Positions 48,244 through 58,541 of a stretch of DNA of 64,000 nt are shown here, piece by piece. Both the position numbers and the translations under genes were made by a program. Numbering within the stretch: the stretch's first letter is position 1; every line of letters begins with the position of its first letter. The notes under the pieces were generated by a model. It was given only the letters and a program-made list of their open reading frames with translations, made no database searches and was not told the origin of the DNA. Location of the stretch: NCBI GenBank assembly GCA_014549065.1, contig JACDOX010000391.1, forward strand, positions 389,236-453,235, written 5' to 3'. The stretch is from Cardinalis cardinalis (taxonomy: Eukaryota; Chordata; Aves; Passeriformes; Cardinalidae).

Positions 48244-50772
48244 CATTGAAATAGGAAATATTGTCCTTCTTACCTGATTTGGTAGAATTAATGGACTTGC
48301 TTTTAAGTACATCCTTTTATCTATCTAGAACACAATTTTGAATGCCAGAGGGATGATTCTCACTGGTCACAGCTATTTTATCTAACTTATTTCCTTTCTG
48401 CTCTTCAGTTTAATTCCTGAAACCATCTTCAGCACAATCAGGATTTGCTCCTTTAAAATTCTTATCTCCTCATCCTTAGTCCCAATGAAACCTAAGCAGA
48501 AGTGTTTCTGGAGTTTATTTCCATATTTCTTTGCCAATATCTGACCTTCAGGCCAGACACAGAGTTCTGACAATAAAGAATGGCCCTCTCCTATAACACC
48601 AAAATGTAGGAATATTCAGATATCTGTGTGCACCCTCCTGCATCTGCTGAGTATTCAGCATGGATGGTCTTACATGGCTTTGGAGTCTTTATTTTTAAAT
48701 TACTCTATAAAATAGCAATCTTTTCTCACTGTGGAGTCCCAGTGGATTTTACACGTTGTTTATAATCTAGAAAGGTGTCCAGGTTTTAGTTTCTGAAAAT
48801 CAGAGGAGCAACCCTGTCTTTATGGGCACATTTTGCATTTACAGAGCTTCCAAGTGCTCTGGAACTGCAGACAATAAACACCTGTGAATCAAAAATCAGC
48901 TTTGGGGATCTCACAATGATCTCTTCAGCCCCAGGCTGCAATCTCAGGTGGGAGAAGTTTTTCCAATACTAATCTCTGCAACTCCACTGGGTTTAGCTGT
49001 GTTTGGAAAGAACCAGATCATGTAATTCATGCTTTAGAAAATGGCATTAAATAGAAGAGATGAATTTCAGAAAAACAAATAAATATGCACTTCCCATGTT
49101 AGTATCCTTAGAAATAAGCTGATCAAAAAAAAGACATGATTAAGAGAAGTGATTTATAGTAAGAGTTGTCCCTTAGCAGAATGCTTATACATATTTTCTG
49201 AACTCCAGGAGGCTTTTAATACAGCAATTTGGCTCCTTCACCTGTACAAATATTTCAAAGCATGCTTACTTCTTTCCTGTTAACTCAGTTTTTCTTCAAA
49301 TCCTTCTACATCCCATTTATTTTACCTTACACTTTCTCCTTATTTCCATACTTCTGGAAAATCTCACACAGAATTCATGAAAAGCAACTNCCATATACAT
49401 AACAAAATATGCATCAATATCTCACCGCACAGAAAGAATAAATATTCTTTGATAATTGGAGTTTGTTGTGTCTTTTCACTGTGCTTGGGTATCTCGGGCC
49501 AGTTTGAAATATTTAAATATTCATCCATACTTTTTTCAGACATGGAATTACTAATCCNCATTAGAACACGCATTAAGTTTTCTCCCAAAATTATGGCTCC
49601 TAGATTATCTTTTTACACTGAATTGTGGGATGTACCTCCTAGAGATTCCTATAATACAGTCTAACAATTACAGGTGCTTTATTTTGCATCTCATACTGAT
49701 TCTGGGGGAAAAAAAAACCAAAAAAACAAAACAAAACAAAAACACAAAAAAAAACCAAAACAAGAACAAGAGCAAAACCCCAAACCCAAAGAATCCATCA
49801 CTTTTCTCAGCTACACCAGGCTTGCTAGATTATGATTTGATTTAGATTGCTTGCTAGATTTATGATTCAAGAAAACATACCAGAAATCAAGTGGTTTTAA
49901 GGAAAAAAAAGACTCCTTTTTTGTTTAATCTCATGGAGAGGTTTAATAAAGTGCCTGTTGTCTCTAAAATGAATGCTTTTTTCTGGATGAGCTGGGGATG
50001 CGTCTCATACAGATGTAACAGAAATGCATTTACCAGTGTAAGGTTTTGTCTTCGACAAAATAAGATGCCTACAGTCATTTTGTGGAGCAACAGTGACATT
50101 TAGTGGTGACCGAAGAAATTCCTAAATTTTATTGTTCCTTCAATGTCTCGATGACCCCGGGAACATTTAGCAGATGTTGTTGCCTTCATTGAAATTCACA
50201 CCTAATTTTCCCTTCCTTCTTCCCATTGTATACTGTAATGCAGTGTTTGTAAAGGGGTAAAAAGCTCTATTTCTATAATAAATCAACACAGATATTTTAA
50301 AAGCAAAACTTCTTTGATGATCTTCCTTGAAAATCAACTCTTTTGCATGTCATGATAAAACATTTCATAATGAAAAAATGAGAAATGTTTCCTCATTTGA
50401 GAATCGAACTGAAGCAGTGCGTTGCACAGATCAGATTGCAAGGATTAGATTTCCCTTATTTCCGTTATTTCCCTTAATTTTTCACTTGTTATATCAGTGT
50501 TCTGGCACTGAGCTTGGATCATTTGGTTGTGGTTTTGCTTTGAACCCTAAGCAAGAAGGACTTGCTCCTTCAAAGTCCATCTTTCCTATTTCCTAGCTAG
50601 TCCCTTTTGTGGTGCACAAATCACACCCTGATTTACACCTGAGCTGGAGGAGGAGCAGGGCTGGAGCTCTGCAGGGCTGGAGCTCTGCTGCCTGCTGCTC
50701 TGGCACCACTGGCAGGTCCCCTCCTGACCTCATGAGCACAAACATCATTTCTCCTGCAGCAAAATCCAAAGC
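48244..50772. other. No genes recognised
   Basis: This is AT-rich DNA with an A/C-rich low-complexity tract at 49709-49790. No supported exon was seen. Confidence 0.5.
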
Positions 50773-51579
50773 TGTCATAGTTGAGATGGTCATAGTTGAG
50801 ATGNAGACAATACAAAACAACACACTCCATTTTCAGAAGGCTTCAAACCCCTTTTTATTCTAGCTTGCATGCTTTTTTATACATTCTTACAAAGCTCATA
50901 AGTTTACTCATTGGTCACAAGGGACAAACAATGTGCTCATTGGAATAGGCAGTTGCAGGTTTCTCTTATTTATCCTTCTTTCTTTCATGGTTTTTATGTC
51001 AAAGACCTTGGTGGGAAATTCTTTCAGGGGTAAACATGGATCCTCTTATCTGTCACCATGAGATTTTCTGAAAAATCCCTTCACCAGGATTTCTCCTCCT
51101 GNGAAGACGAGAAGCCTCACAAAAGAATAAAAACAATATTTATCTGATTGCTTGGGAATGTGGTCTGGAGATCATTTACCAACAAGTGCATCTTTGATTA
51201 GTTCCATGTGAATTGTTTTTAATTAATGATGAATCACCATCAGCTGTGTCAGACTGAGGAGTCAGTCATGAGCTTTCATTATCATTCTTGTGAAGCCTTC
51301 AGATGTATCCTTTCTCTACAGTTTAGTATAGTTTTAGTATAGCATTTCTTTTAATATAGTACCATATCATATCATCATATCATATCATAAAATAATAAAC
51401 CAGCCTTCTGAGAACATGGAGTCAAGTTCTCATCTCTCACCTCATCCTGGGGACCTCACAACACCACACTTATCAAACTCCTCTCTGGCTCACAGAAGTC
51501 GCTGTAAAACCTCTTCCACTGAAAGCCATGGTCAGCCCCTCAGCAGAGTGAGCAGCCAGCCCTAACAACCCCTACAACA
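50773..51579 (-). mobile_element. LTR, family H, minus strand, split by a nested family A LTR
   Basis: Read on the minus strand it starts TGTTGTAGGGGTTG and ends CTCAACTATGACA. It has ACCAATGAG (CCAAT-type), GAATGTATAAAAAAG (TATA-type) and AGAATAAAAAGG (poly(A) signal) in the order expected of an LTR. A 15-bp unit (CATAGTTGAGATGGT) is doubled near its 3' end. The family A LTR 51051-51468 interrupts it. No target duplication for the outer element was found. Confidence 0.7.
51051..51468 (+). mobile_element. Solo LTR, family A, nested inside the family H LTR
   Basis: It begins TGTCACCATGAG and ends ACACCACA. CTTATC flanks it at 51045-51050 and 51469-51474, a perfect 6-bp target duplication. The flanking sequences on each side join to one continuous minus-strand LTR, so this insertion is the younger one. 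It contains a CATAT-rich run (51361-51388). Confidence 0.92.
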
Positions 51580-51993
51580 GTTCAAGTTGAGTTATTCTGG
51601 TTTAAAACAGTTTCCTTCTGATGTAGGGTTTAGAAAAACTTCAGCAGAGTGCCAAGAGTAGAAATGGTTGACNCTGAGTGTGTGCAGCCAAAGGTTTCAA
51701 TGCCAGAAGGACATTTTGGGACCCACAGCTCCCATCTCCTGGGGAAGTTCAGCCTCTTTGAGTTCAGCATCCCCCAACCTTGCCCTCCCCATAAACACTT
51801 GTGGGTGCATTGCCATGTGTTGTGAGGTGTCAGTTCACCTCACTGCTCCTACAGAAACAGCCTCTGTGAAGTTTATTTGAGCCTTGCATGTGAAATGAGG
51901 CCTTTGAGTGTGCTGGTGGAACAGCAGGACCGAGGCCTACAAACCGAANCTTGACTCGAGCCCACAGAAGCCATGAGAAAGCTGGCAGCTCTT

Positions 51994-52660
51994 TGTGAGA
52001 ACAGAGCTCTGCAGCAGTGAAAAACAACTTGCTTTCCCTGAGAAAGAACTCTGGGACTGTGGAAAACAACGTGCTTTCCCTGAGAAAGGACTCTGGGACT
52101 GTGGAGAGCAGCCTGATTTCCCTGAGAAGGAGCTCTGACTGTGAAAACAACCTGGTTTCCCTAAAAAAGAGCTCTAGGACTGTGGAAAAAAAAAAACCTG
52201 CTTTCCCTGAGAGCTCTAGGACTGCAGAAAAATACCTGCTTTCCTTGAGAAGGAGCTCTAGGACTGTGGAAACAACCTGCTTTCCCTCTAGGACTGTAGA
52301 AAACAACCTGCTTTCCCTGAGAAAGAGTTCTAAGACTGTGGAAAACAACCTGCTTTCCCTGAAAAAGGGCTCTAGGACTGTGAAAAACACTAGCCACCTG
52401 TATAAACTGGTTTTACACCATTAGATGGAAAAATGAAAGCTAACTCTCATAAACAACTTTTCCTGCTCACTGGGGGATTGAGTGCCCAATCAATACAGGC
52501 TAACTTGTTACTGACCAATTGAGGACAGACATGGAATGCTCTTTAAAAACCCTATAAAAAGAGACATGTGAAATGAACTGGGATTGATCTTTTTATTTTT
52601 ACACCATAAAGTGTATCCTGCATCCTTCGTTATTGAGTACTACAGTGANATCTGAGCTCC
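51994..52660 (+). mobile_element. LTR-like element whose U3 is a 42-bp minisatellite, family I
   Basis: Roughly nine units of a 42-bp repeat (core CCTGCTTTCCCTGAGAAAG then CTCTAGGACTGTGGAAAAC) span about 52017-52394. They are followed by CCCAATCAA and GACCAATTG (CCAAT-type), CCTATAAAAAGAG at 52551-52563 (TATA box), and a probable R region (CACCATAAAGTGTATCC). The layout of enhancer-like repeats, CCAAT, TATA and RNA start is that of a retroviral LTR. Boundaries are approximate. No second copy lies in the window. Confidence 0.6.
52017..52394. repeat. 42-bp minisatellite (about nine units)
   Basis: Several units are shortened by whole blocks (near 52135, 52205 and 52290). Long open frames on both strands result from the 42-bp (14-codon) period and are not considered genes. 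Confidence 0.9.
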
Positions 52661-53778
52661 TTTGGGATTTTAAAAATGAGATAAATGAGTGATTATTCTG
52701 GGGNTTTTCACCCTGATTTCAGGGACTCCATCTATAATAGAAAAGGAGATCAGATTTGGCAATAATCAGATGAACCTAAAAGGGCTTTTGGCANTGTTTC
52801 AAACAGAATTATTCCACTTAGCCCATTGACAAGGTCTACATGTCTACTGATGTGTAAACTCCAGAGCCCACGCAGTGTCCGGTGCTGGATCTCTAATTCT
52901 CATAGAGAAAATGCTTGTTGGAGGAGCTCAGGAGAAAATCAGGCATTGAGGAAATGTCACTTCCAGCCCAGCAGCAGCAGCCCTTGTACTCATCTTGCCC
53001 ATATTACAGGCTGCCATTCAGTGGAAACAGCAAATTAAAATCTACAGGGTTGGAAGCATTGAAAGAGTGGAGATCAGAGACTTGAGGGAGAGTTGGATGA
53101 GTAAAACAAGTCATTTTGCTATTTGTCTAACCATGGGAAAAGGGACATGACTGCCTCTTCCTGAGTCTTCTTATTTAACTGAGCACATCATTCCTTGGTA
53201 CCCAAAAAGCAAATATTTGCAGTTAGTGTCTCAGTTTGGAGAAAATTCCAGGAGACCTTTCTGCCCAACCCTATAAACTGTGAAAACACAGCGCTGCAGC
53301 TTTTCCAGCCACGTATTTAACATTCAAANCTCCTGAATTCAAGAGCTGGTTTAGGGGTCCATTGTCTGTCCCAACAAAACTTCTTCCCTTTAAAGAGTTT
53401 TAAAATGCTTTCTAGATATACAGCAACGAGTTACTGTCAGGTAGCGCTATCATTTCTCTTGGAAGAGCCCAGCACTGTGTTTTATTTTAGTACTTCTCCC
53501 TCTGGTAATTTATNTTCTTGTGCCAGCTTGTCCCCAGCTCTGGTGGCACTGATGTCCAGGACAGGGACCCTGGTGTGACCAGGCCATCTCCCAGCAGCAG
53601 GAACCTCACAGCTCATTTCTGCTGATGCATCAATTCCCTGAACTCTGCATTGCCCAAACCCCCAGCTGCAGATCTGAATCACTCCACTCCCAGCTTAGCC
53701 ACATTAACCCTTCAGCTGCTTCCCAGCAGCACTGCAGGCACTGCAGTGTCTCCAAAAAGAGACTGGTTTGGAACGGTG
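52661..53778. other. No genes recognised
   Basis: A GC-richer patch at 53530-53770 ends in a donor-like GTGAGT at 53776, but no acceptor or peptide supports an exon. Confidence 0.45.
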
Positions 53779-54293
53779 AGTACATATTTTCCAAGGAAAG
53801 AAAGGGTAGGGTTTTGGATTTATGAAAGAATAAAAATAATATTCCTTTAAGCAAATGTCTCCAGATTCTCAGACATGCAGGAGCAGCACAATCAAAAATC
53901 CCCACATTTTCTCCTTCTTTCCAGCATCTCCCTTCTTCCTTTCATGTCTTCCTTCTTTTGATTTCTACCCCCTCTCTTCCCTTTCTTCCTTCCTATCCCT
54001 TCTCTCACTTCCCTTCTCCCTCCATCCCTACCTCTATCCCTTTCTGCATCCCTCCCAACCTCCCTTCTCTTTCTCCTCTCCATCTTTGGGACAGACTGAG
54101 AGGCCCTGAACACTTCCCAAACCTGGGAATGTTTTCCCTCCATGGTTGAAGGATGTTCTCTGAAACACCTTTCAANTNATCTTTTATCTTTTTGCTCTTC
54201 ATTCTCCCAATCTCCTGTTCCTTTTACCCAAGATCTGTACAGATAACCCAAAGGTGGCTGTTGTGGTCAGTGACTTTGTTATTGTTGGGAAAT
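53779..54293 (+). repeat. Left arm of a large inverted repeat
   Basis: This arm is the reverse complement of 56009-56528 with scattered substitutions and few indels. Landmarks are AGTACATATTTTCCAAGG at the outer end, a long TTCC/CTCC pyrimidine tract (about 53910-54085), GAACACTTCCCAAACCTGGG, and CAGTGACTTTGTTATTG at the inner end. Weak similarity continues outward to about 53760. Confidence 0.92.
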
Positions 54294-56008
54294 GAGAGCA
54301 GTTCCCAGATCTGTTTCCAATCCTGGGAACGGCAGCCACATGCTGCCTCCCAAAATATGGTTTTCCCTTCCCTCCACTCCCACACAGGGATTTTGCAATG
54401 GAGGTGAATCCTGAAGCAAGGGCTCTGCACTGGCAGCAAGGTCATGGGGAAGCCTCCAGCAGACACAACTTCTACACACACTGGTCAGGTCTGCAAGGCT
54501 TCAGGTCTTCTCCTAACCAGAAGTGATTTCTTTCAGATGAAATATTTTTCTATATTTTTCACATTTATGTAGGTTCTTCCACAGATTGGAATATTAAGCA
54601 TTTCACAATACACATATAAATAAATCATTCATTGAAATGTTTGAACATCCACCAGGATATCTGTGTATAACAGAGGATGTCATAGGGAGTTATATTAAAC
54701 CCTGCCCGGTTGCTACTCAAATAACTGAAACTTTTCCTTTTTAATTGTCACCTGTGTCTTCTCTTTTCTGTTCCCTCAATCCATTTTCCTTGGAAATAAC
54801 ATCATGTGATCAACCCACACTGAATTAGGTAAGGATTCCACAACAGTTCCACAGCATCCTGGCTTATTGGTGCAACTACTGGCCTGAATAACTTGAAATG
54901 CAAGGCAAGAATTGCAAAACAAATTTAATCAGACAGATGTTTATCTTTAGAAATACATGTTTAGTATCTTTTATCTTTAGAAACACACACTGAATAACAT
55001 TAAAATATTTCACAGGGACATAATTGGGACCATAATTGATAAGGAAAAGTTATAAAATGTTTGTTTCAGCAATTTCAAAAAGACCTGTAAAACTGGTACA
55101 GTTCTGAAAGTAAAGCAGCACAGCTGAGAGTCCATATAATCTCTATAAAACCATGTATTTTTATACAGCACTTCAGAACAGGGGGAAATGTCAGAAGGTG
55201 TTTTGCCACTTTTATTGCTGCTGTAATCTAAATAATCTAAATAATCACCTCTATTCCTGCTGTATGTGCACTACCTTCAGCCTCCACCTTGAGTTTTCTT
55301 TACCCACACCACATTTGGTGGCTATAATTAAGGCAGGAAATATAATACAGTATCAACACAGTTTTCATTTTGGAACCTTGCTGATAATGCAGGCCAGCTA
55401 CAATCCCCATTGTTATGGCAGACCCACTCTCCCTTTCATTGGTAATCATTGATTAATTAGGAAATGGGCCTGCATTCATCTTCCCCACCCCTGAAAATGA
55501 AAGGTCTGACTTGCTCACAGACGGGGGGAAATCTTTGGGAAGCAAAACTTCCAGCTGTGGACTTGATCCCAGTAAATTTCATCCAAACTGTGTGAAAACT
55601 CTCTTCTGTGCATCTGAGTAATAAAGTGAATGGTGTGAGGCACAATTCTGACACATCATACAGGCTTTGAGATTCTCCTCAGCTTATGTCTGAATGTTTA
55701 TCAAGATACTTAATCAGAATTCCTCCTCATGTTTATGGCACCACAAGAACAACCTAGTGAAGAAGCAGATAGGCCACACAGCTCTAAGAGAACAATAGTT
55801 CAAACTTCAGAGCTGCTTTATTTATAATTTCTTGCTACAACAGGAGAACAAATTAGTGTTTTTTCCTGAACAAATTAGTGGGTTTTACTTTACTGACAAG
55901 TAAATTTTGCCTTTCCTCTGCAAATCTTTCTTTTGCTTCCAGCAAAAAGCACATTTTCCTATTGCTAATACTGTTAAACACATCCATGTTTTCCTCTTGG
56001 ATCTCATG
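54294..56008. other. Spacer between the inverted-repeat arms
   Basis: This is 1.7 kb of AT-rich DNA without recognised gene or LTR, and no internal symmetry was noticed. If it is transcribed, it would be the loop of a hairpin RNA. Confidence 0.6.
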
Positions 56009-56528
56009 ATTTTCCCAGCAATAACAAAGTCACTGACCACAACAGCCACATTTGGGTTATCTATACAGATCTTGGGTAAAAGGAACAGGAGACTGGGATA
56101 ATGAAGAGCAAAAAGATAAAAGATTATTTGAAAGGTTTTTCAGAGAAAACTTTTCTACCATGGAGGGAAAACATTCCCAGGTTTGGGAAGTGTTCAGGGC
56201 CTCTCAGTCTGTCCCAAAGATGGAGAGGAGAAAGAGAAGGGAGGTTGGGAGGGATGCAGAAAGGGATAGAGGTAGGGATGGAGGGAGAAGGGAAGTGAGA
56301 GAAGGGATAGGAAGGAGGAAAGGGAAGAGAAGGGGTAGAAAGCAAAGGAAGGAAGACATGAAAGGAAGAAGGGAGATGAGGGAAGGAAGGAGAAAATGTG
56401 AGGATTTTTGATTGTGCTGCTCCTGCATGTCTGAGAATCTGGAGACATTTGCTTAAAGGAATATCATTTTTATTCTTTCATAAATCAAAAAAAAAAATCA
56501 CCCTTTCTTTCCTTGGAAAATATGTACT
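56009..56528 (-). repeat. Right arm of the large inverted repeat
   Basis: It mirrors 53779-54293. The pyrimidine tract appears here as a purine tract (about 56220-56400). A run of A at 56487-56497 is an obvious length difference from the left arm, which reads GTAGGGTTTTGG in the matching place. Confidence 0.92.
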
Positions 56529-56833
56529 AAACAAGTCTTGACAGATCCCTTTGTTCACCACTTAAAACAGAAGTCATGTATTTGAATTAAAAGGTCTTAG
56601 AAAGGAGACAAAATCTTTAAGAACTAAAAGCTCATCTAAGGTGGCAAGTGGTGAGGAGGAGGAAGTAGTTTAGAAAGGAGGTTTCTAATATTTGCTTTCA
56701 TCAGAGCTAAAAACATTTGGTGGGATTTGGTGGGATTGGTCTTTGCTTACATTACCTGTACAGTCAGACTTTCATTTCGTTTAAATGAACTTTTGTAAAA
56801 CATGAGGATCTTCCCCCTAAACTTTGCCTTTCC
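56529..56833. other. No gene recognised
   Basis: This short AT-rich spacer lies between the inverted repeat and the next LTR. Confidence 0.5.
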
Positions 56834-56839
56834 CTTGGC

Positions 56840-57238
56840 TGTCACTATCATATTTTCTGGAAAAATCCTCTTTGCCCAGGATTCTTCTCCTGGGAAGCTG
56901 AGAAGCTTCAGAGAAAAGNAAAACAATATTATCTCATTTGCTTCTCCTGTGTTTTGCTCCTTTGGAATGTGGTTTGGAGATTGTTTATCCAACAGGTTTT
57001 TTTGGTTTCATGTGAATTGTTTTAACTTAATGACCAATCACAGTNAGGCTGTGTCAGGACTCTGGAAGGAGTCACGAGTTTCATTATTATCTTGTTAAGC
57101 CTTTTGTAAGGATCCTTTCTCTATTCTTTAGCATAATATAATATAATATAACCAAAAAAATAGTAAATTAGCCTTCTAAGAACATGGAATCAGATTCGTC
57201 ATTTCCTTCCTGCCATGGGGGACCCAGAAAATGCCACA
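56840..57238 (+). mobile_element. Solo LTR, family A, with target duplication
   Basis: It begins TGTCACTATCATATTTTC and ends ATGCCACA. CTTGGC flanks it at 56834-56839 and 57239-57244, a perfect 6-bp target duplication. It shares a subfamily start (TCATATTTTCTG, AAGCAAAACAAT) with the copies at 47231 (minus) and 62452. It lies 1.2 kb upstream of the IL20RB start codon, in the same orientation. Confidence 0.92.
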
Positions 57239-57244
57239 CTTGGC

Positions 57245-58395
57245 CTCTGAAGGAGCCAGTCTAGAGCACAAAGGGAGCTGCTGCTGCTGCTGCTGCCCTG
57301 GAGCTTGGGGTGGTTTGGGCTCTCAGGTCTCAGAGCTGATCCAGATGAAAATCCTGTCTTCACTCCAAGTGAGGTGGAAAGCAGCAGACTCTGGGAGATG
57401 GAAAACCACAGGATACTTGTGCCTGTACTAAATCAGACTGGGAAACACAATTTCCTGCTCAGCACACAGCCACCAGAAGAATGCTATTGGAGATAAACTG
57501 GAGGACTCAGGTCCCTTCCATCAGTTCTTTGTGCAAGGACACAAGAGATGCCATAGGAATATGAGGAAACCTTCCTGGTGCTTGGAAGCATCAGGATTTA
57601 TTTAGTTTGGGGCTGAATGTGGGAAATGGATTTGTAGAGAAATCTCAAAGCCTGACAGAAGGCCCACANAGTATGCATCTTTTAGCAAACCTTGAGATAG
57701 GAAATGCTGACTGAGAAATGCCATGGAATAGGACAGATACTGTTGAGAGAGAAATGGAACTAGAAAAACGTTTCAAAGGATGGTTTTGTAAATAAGACTG
57801 GATACTCTGGAGAAATAGAACTGTGAAAGATGCNTTGTGGTAGGACCCATGAGGGGCAATTTTAAATTATTTGCTTTAGGCATTTGCAGCATGGTGCAGC
57901 AAAAGCTGATAGGCCAAGAAACACTTATGATGTATTGTAATTTATAATGTATTGTAATTTATAATGTATTGTAATTAGGAAATGATTGGCTTCTGATTGT
58001 GATGGCATGGATTATAACATCTGTATTGTCTCACCCTTCTCATGAGACTGAAAATGGAATGAAAGTTTTACAAACACCTCTCAGTTGCCTCATTTCTGGG
58101 TCAGAAAAGGGTTTGATCCAACAACTGAGCAGAAGACTGAGCACTTACAGCTGCATGGAAAAACCCAGTACCTCCTCTTTCCTCCTTGCCAGCCTCTGTT
58201 GAAGCCATGTAATGTGCCAGGGAGTGAAGCAGAGTTACCCCATCCAGCAGAGAGCTGCACAGACCTGCACAGAGCTGCTGGCAGCAATCACCTGGCACTC
58301 CCTGCAGCTGCACCTCCCAAACAACCTTTGTGCCTCTTTGGCTCTCTGCAGGCAGGCAGGAGGAGTTTCACAGCAGCCTCCACTCCCTGCCCACC
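57245..58395. other. Region upstream of IL20RB exon 1
   Basis: This is presumed promoter and 5' leader sequence, with no CpG island. A 17-bp unit (TGTATTGTAATTTATAA) is repeated three times at 57929-57977. CTG units occur at 57281-57297. No TATA box at a convincing distance was identified, and the transcription start cannot be placed by eye. Confidence 0.5.
57929..57977. repeat. Three tandem 17-bp AT-rich units
   Basis: TGTATTGTAATT starts at 57931, 57948 and 57965. Confidence 0.9.
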
Positions 58396-58461
58396 ATGGC
58401 TGGCTCAGAAAAGGCTCCCTGGCTGCCAGGGGAAGCTCCTCAGGTGTGGAACAGGGAGTGA
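58396..58461 (+). other. Possible upstream ORF in the IL20RB leader (21 codons)
   Basis: An ATG in a near-ideal context (CCCACCATGG) opens a 21-codon frame, MAGSEKAPWL and onward, that stops with TGA 22 nt before the receptor start codon. If the transcript starts upstream of 58396, scanning ribosomes would meet this start first. The receptor ATG has a weaker context. The transcription start is not known from the sequence, so this may lie outside the mRNA. Confidence 0.4.
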
Positions 58462-58483
58462 ACCTGGCGGAAACCTGAGCAAA

Positions 58484-58541
58484 ATGCCACCAGAGCTCAT
58501 CTGCCTCTTCCTGTGCACTCTGAGTGCTCCCAGTCTCTCAG
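58484..58541 (+). CDS. IL20RB: IL20RB coding exon 1 (signal peptide)
   Basis: This is the first coding exon of the interleukin-20 receptor beta subunit, a type I membrane protein that pairs with IL20RA or IL22RA1 to bind IL-19, IL-20 and IL-24. The exon is 58 nt, that is 19 codons plus one base. The peptide opens MPPE and continues with a hydrophobic core (LICLFLCTLSA) and small residues before the junction, as expected for a secretory signal. It ends TCA-G followed by the donor GTAAAT, so the intron is phase 1. The single G joins the GA that opens the exon at 63484 to give a Gly codon. A phase 1 junction after the signal-peptide exon is the known class II cytokine receptor arrangement. The start codon has A at -3 and C at +4. 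The identity rests on exon 2. This exon alone would be only a generic signal peptide, so the pairing is strong inference rather than proof. Confidence 0.8.

Noticed and set aside
51830..52390. A 186-codon minus-strand frame and a 135-codon plus-strand frame (52017-52424)
   Set aside because: Both come from the 42-bp (14-codon) period of the minisatellite.
53625..53776. A possible exon ending at GTGAGT
   Set aside because: The donor is good, but no convincing acceptor or peptide was found and the site lies beside the inverted-repeat boundary.
53892..54251. A 119-codon open frame in the left inverted-repeat arm, matched by one of the same length in the right arm (56052-56411)
   Set aside because: The frames start at TTG, run through a low-complexity purine tract that rarely forms stops, and are equal in length simply because the arms are copies. 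There is no family similarity.
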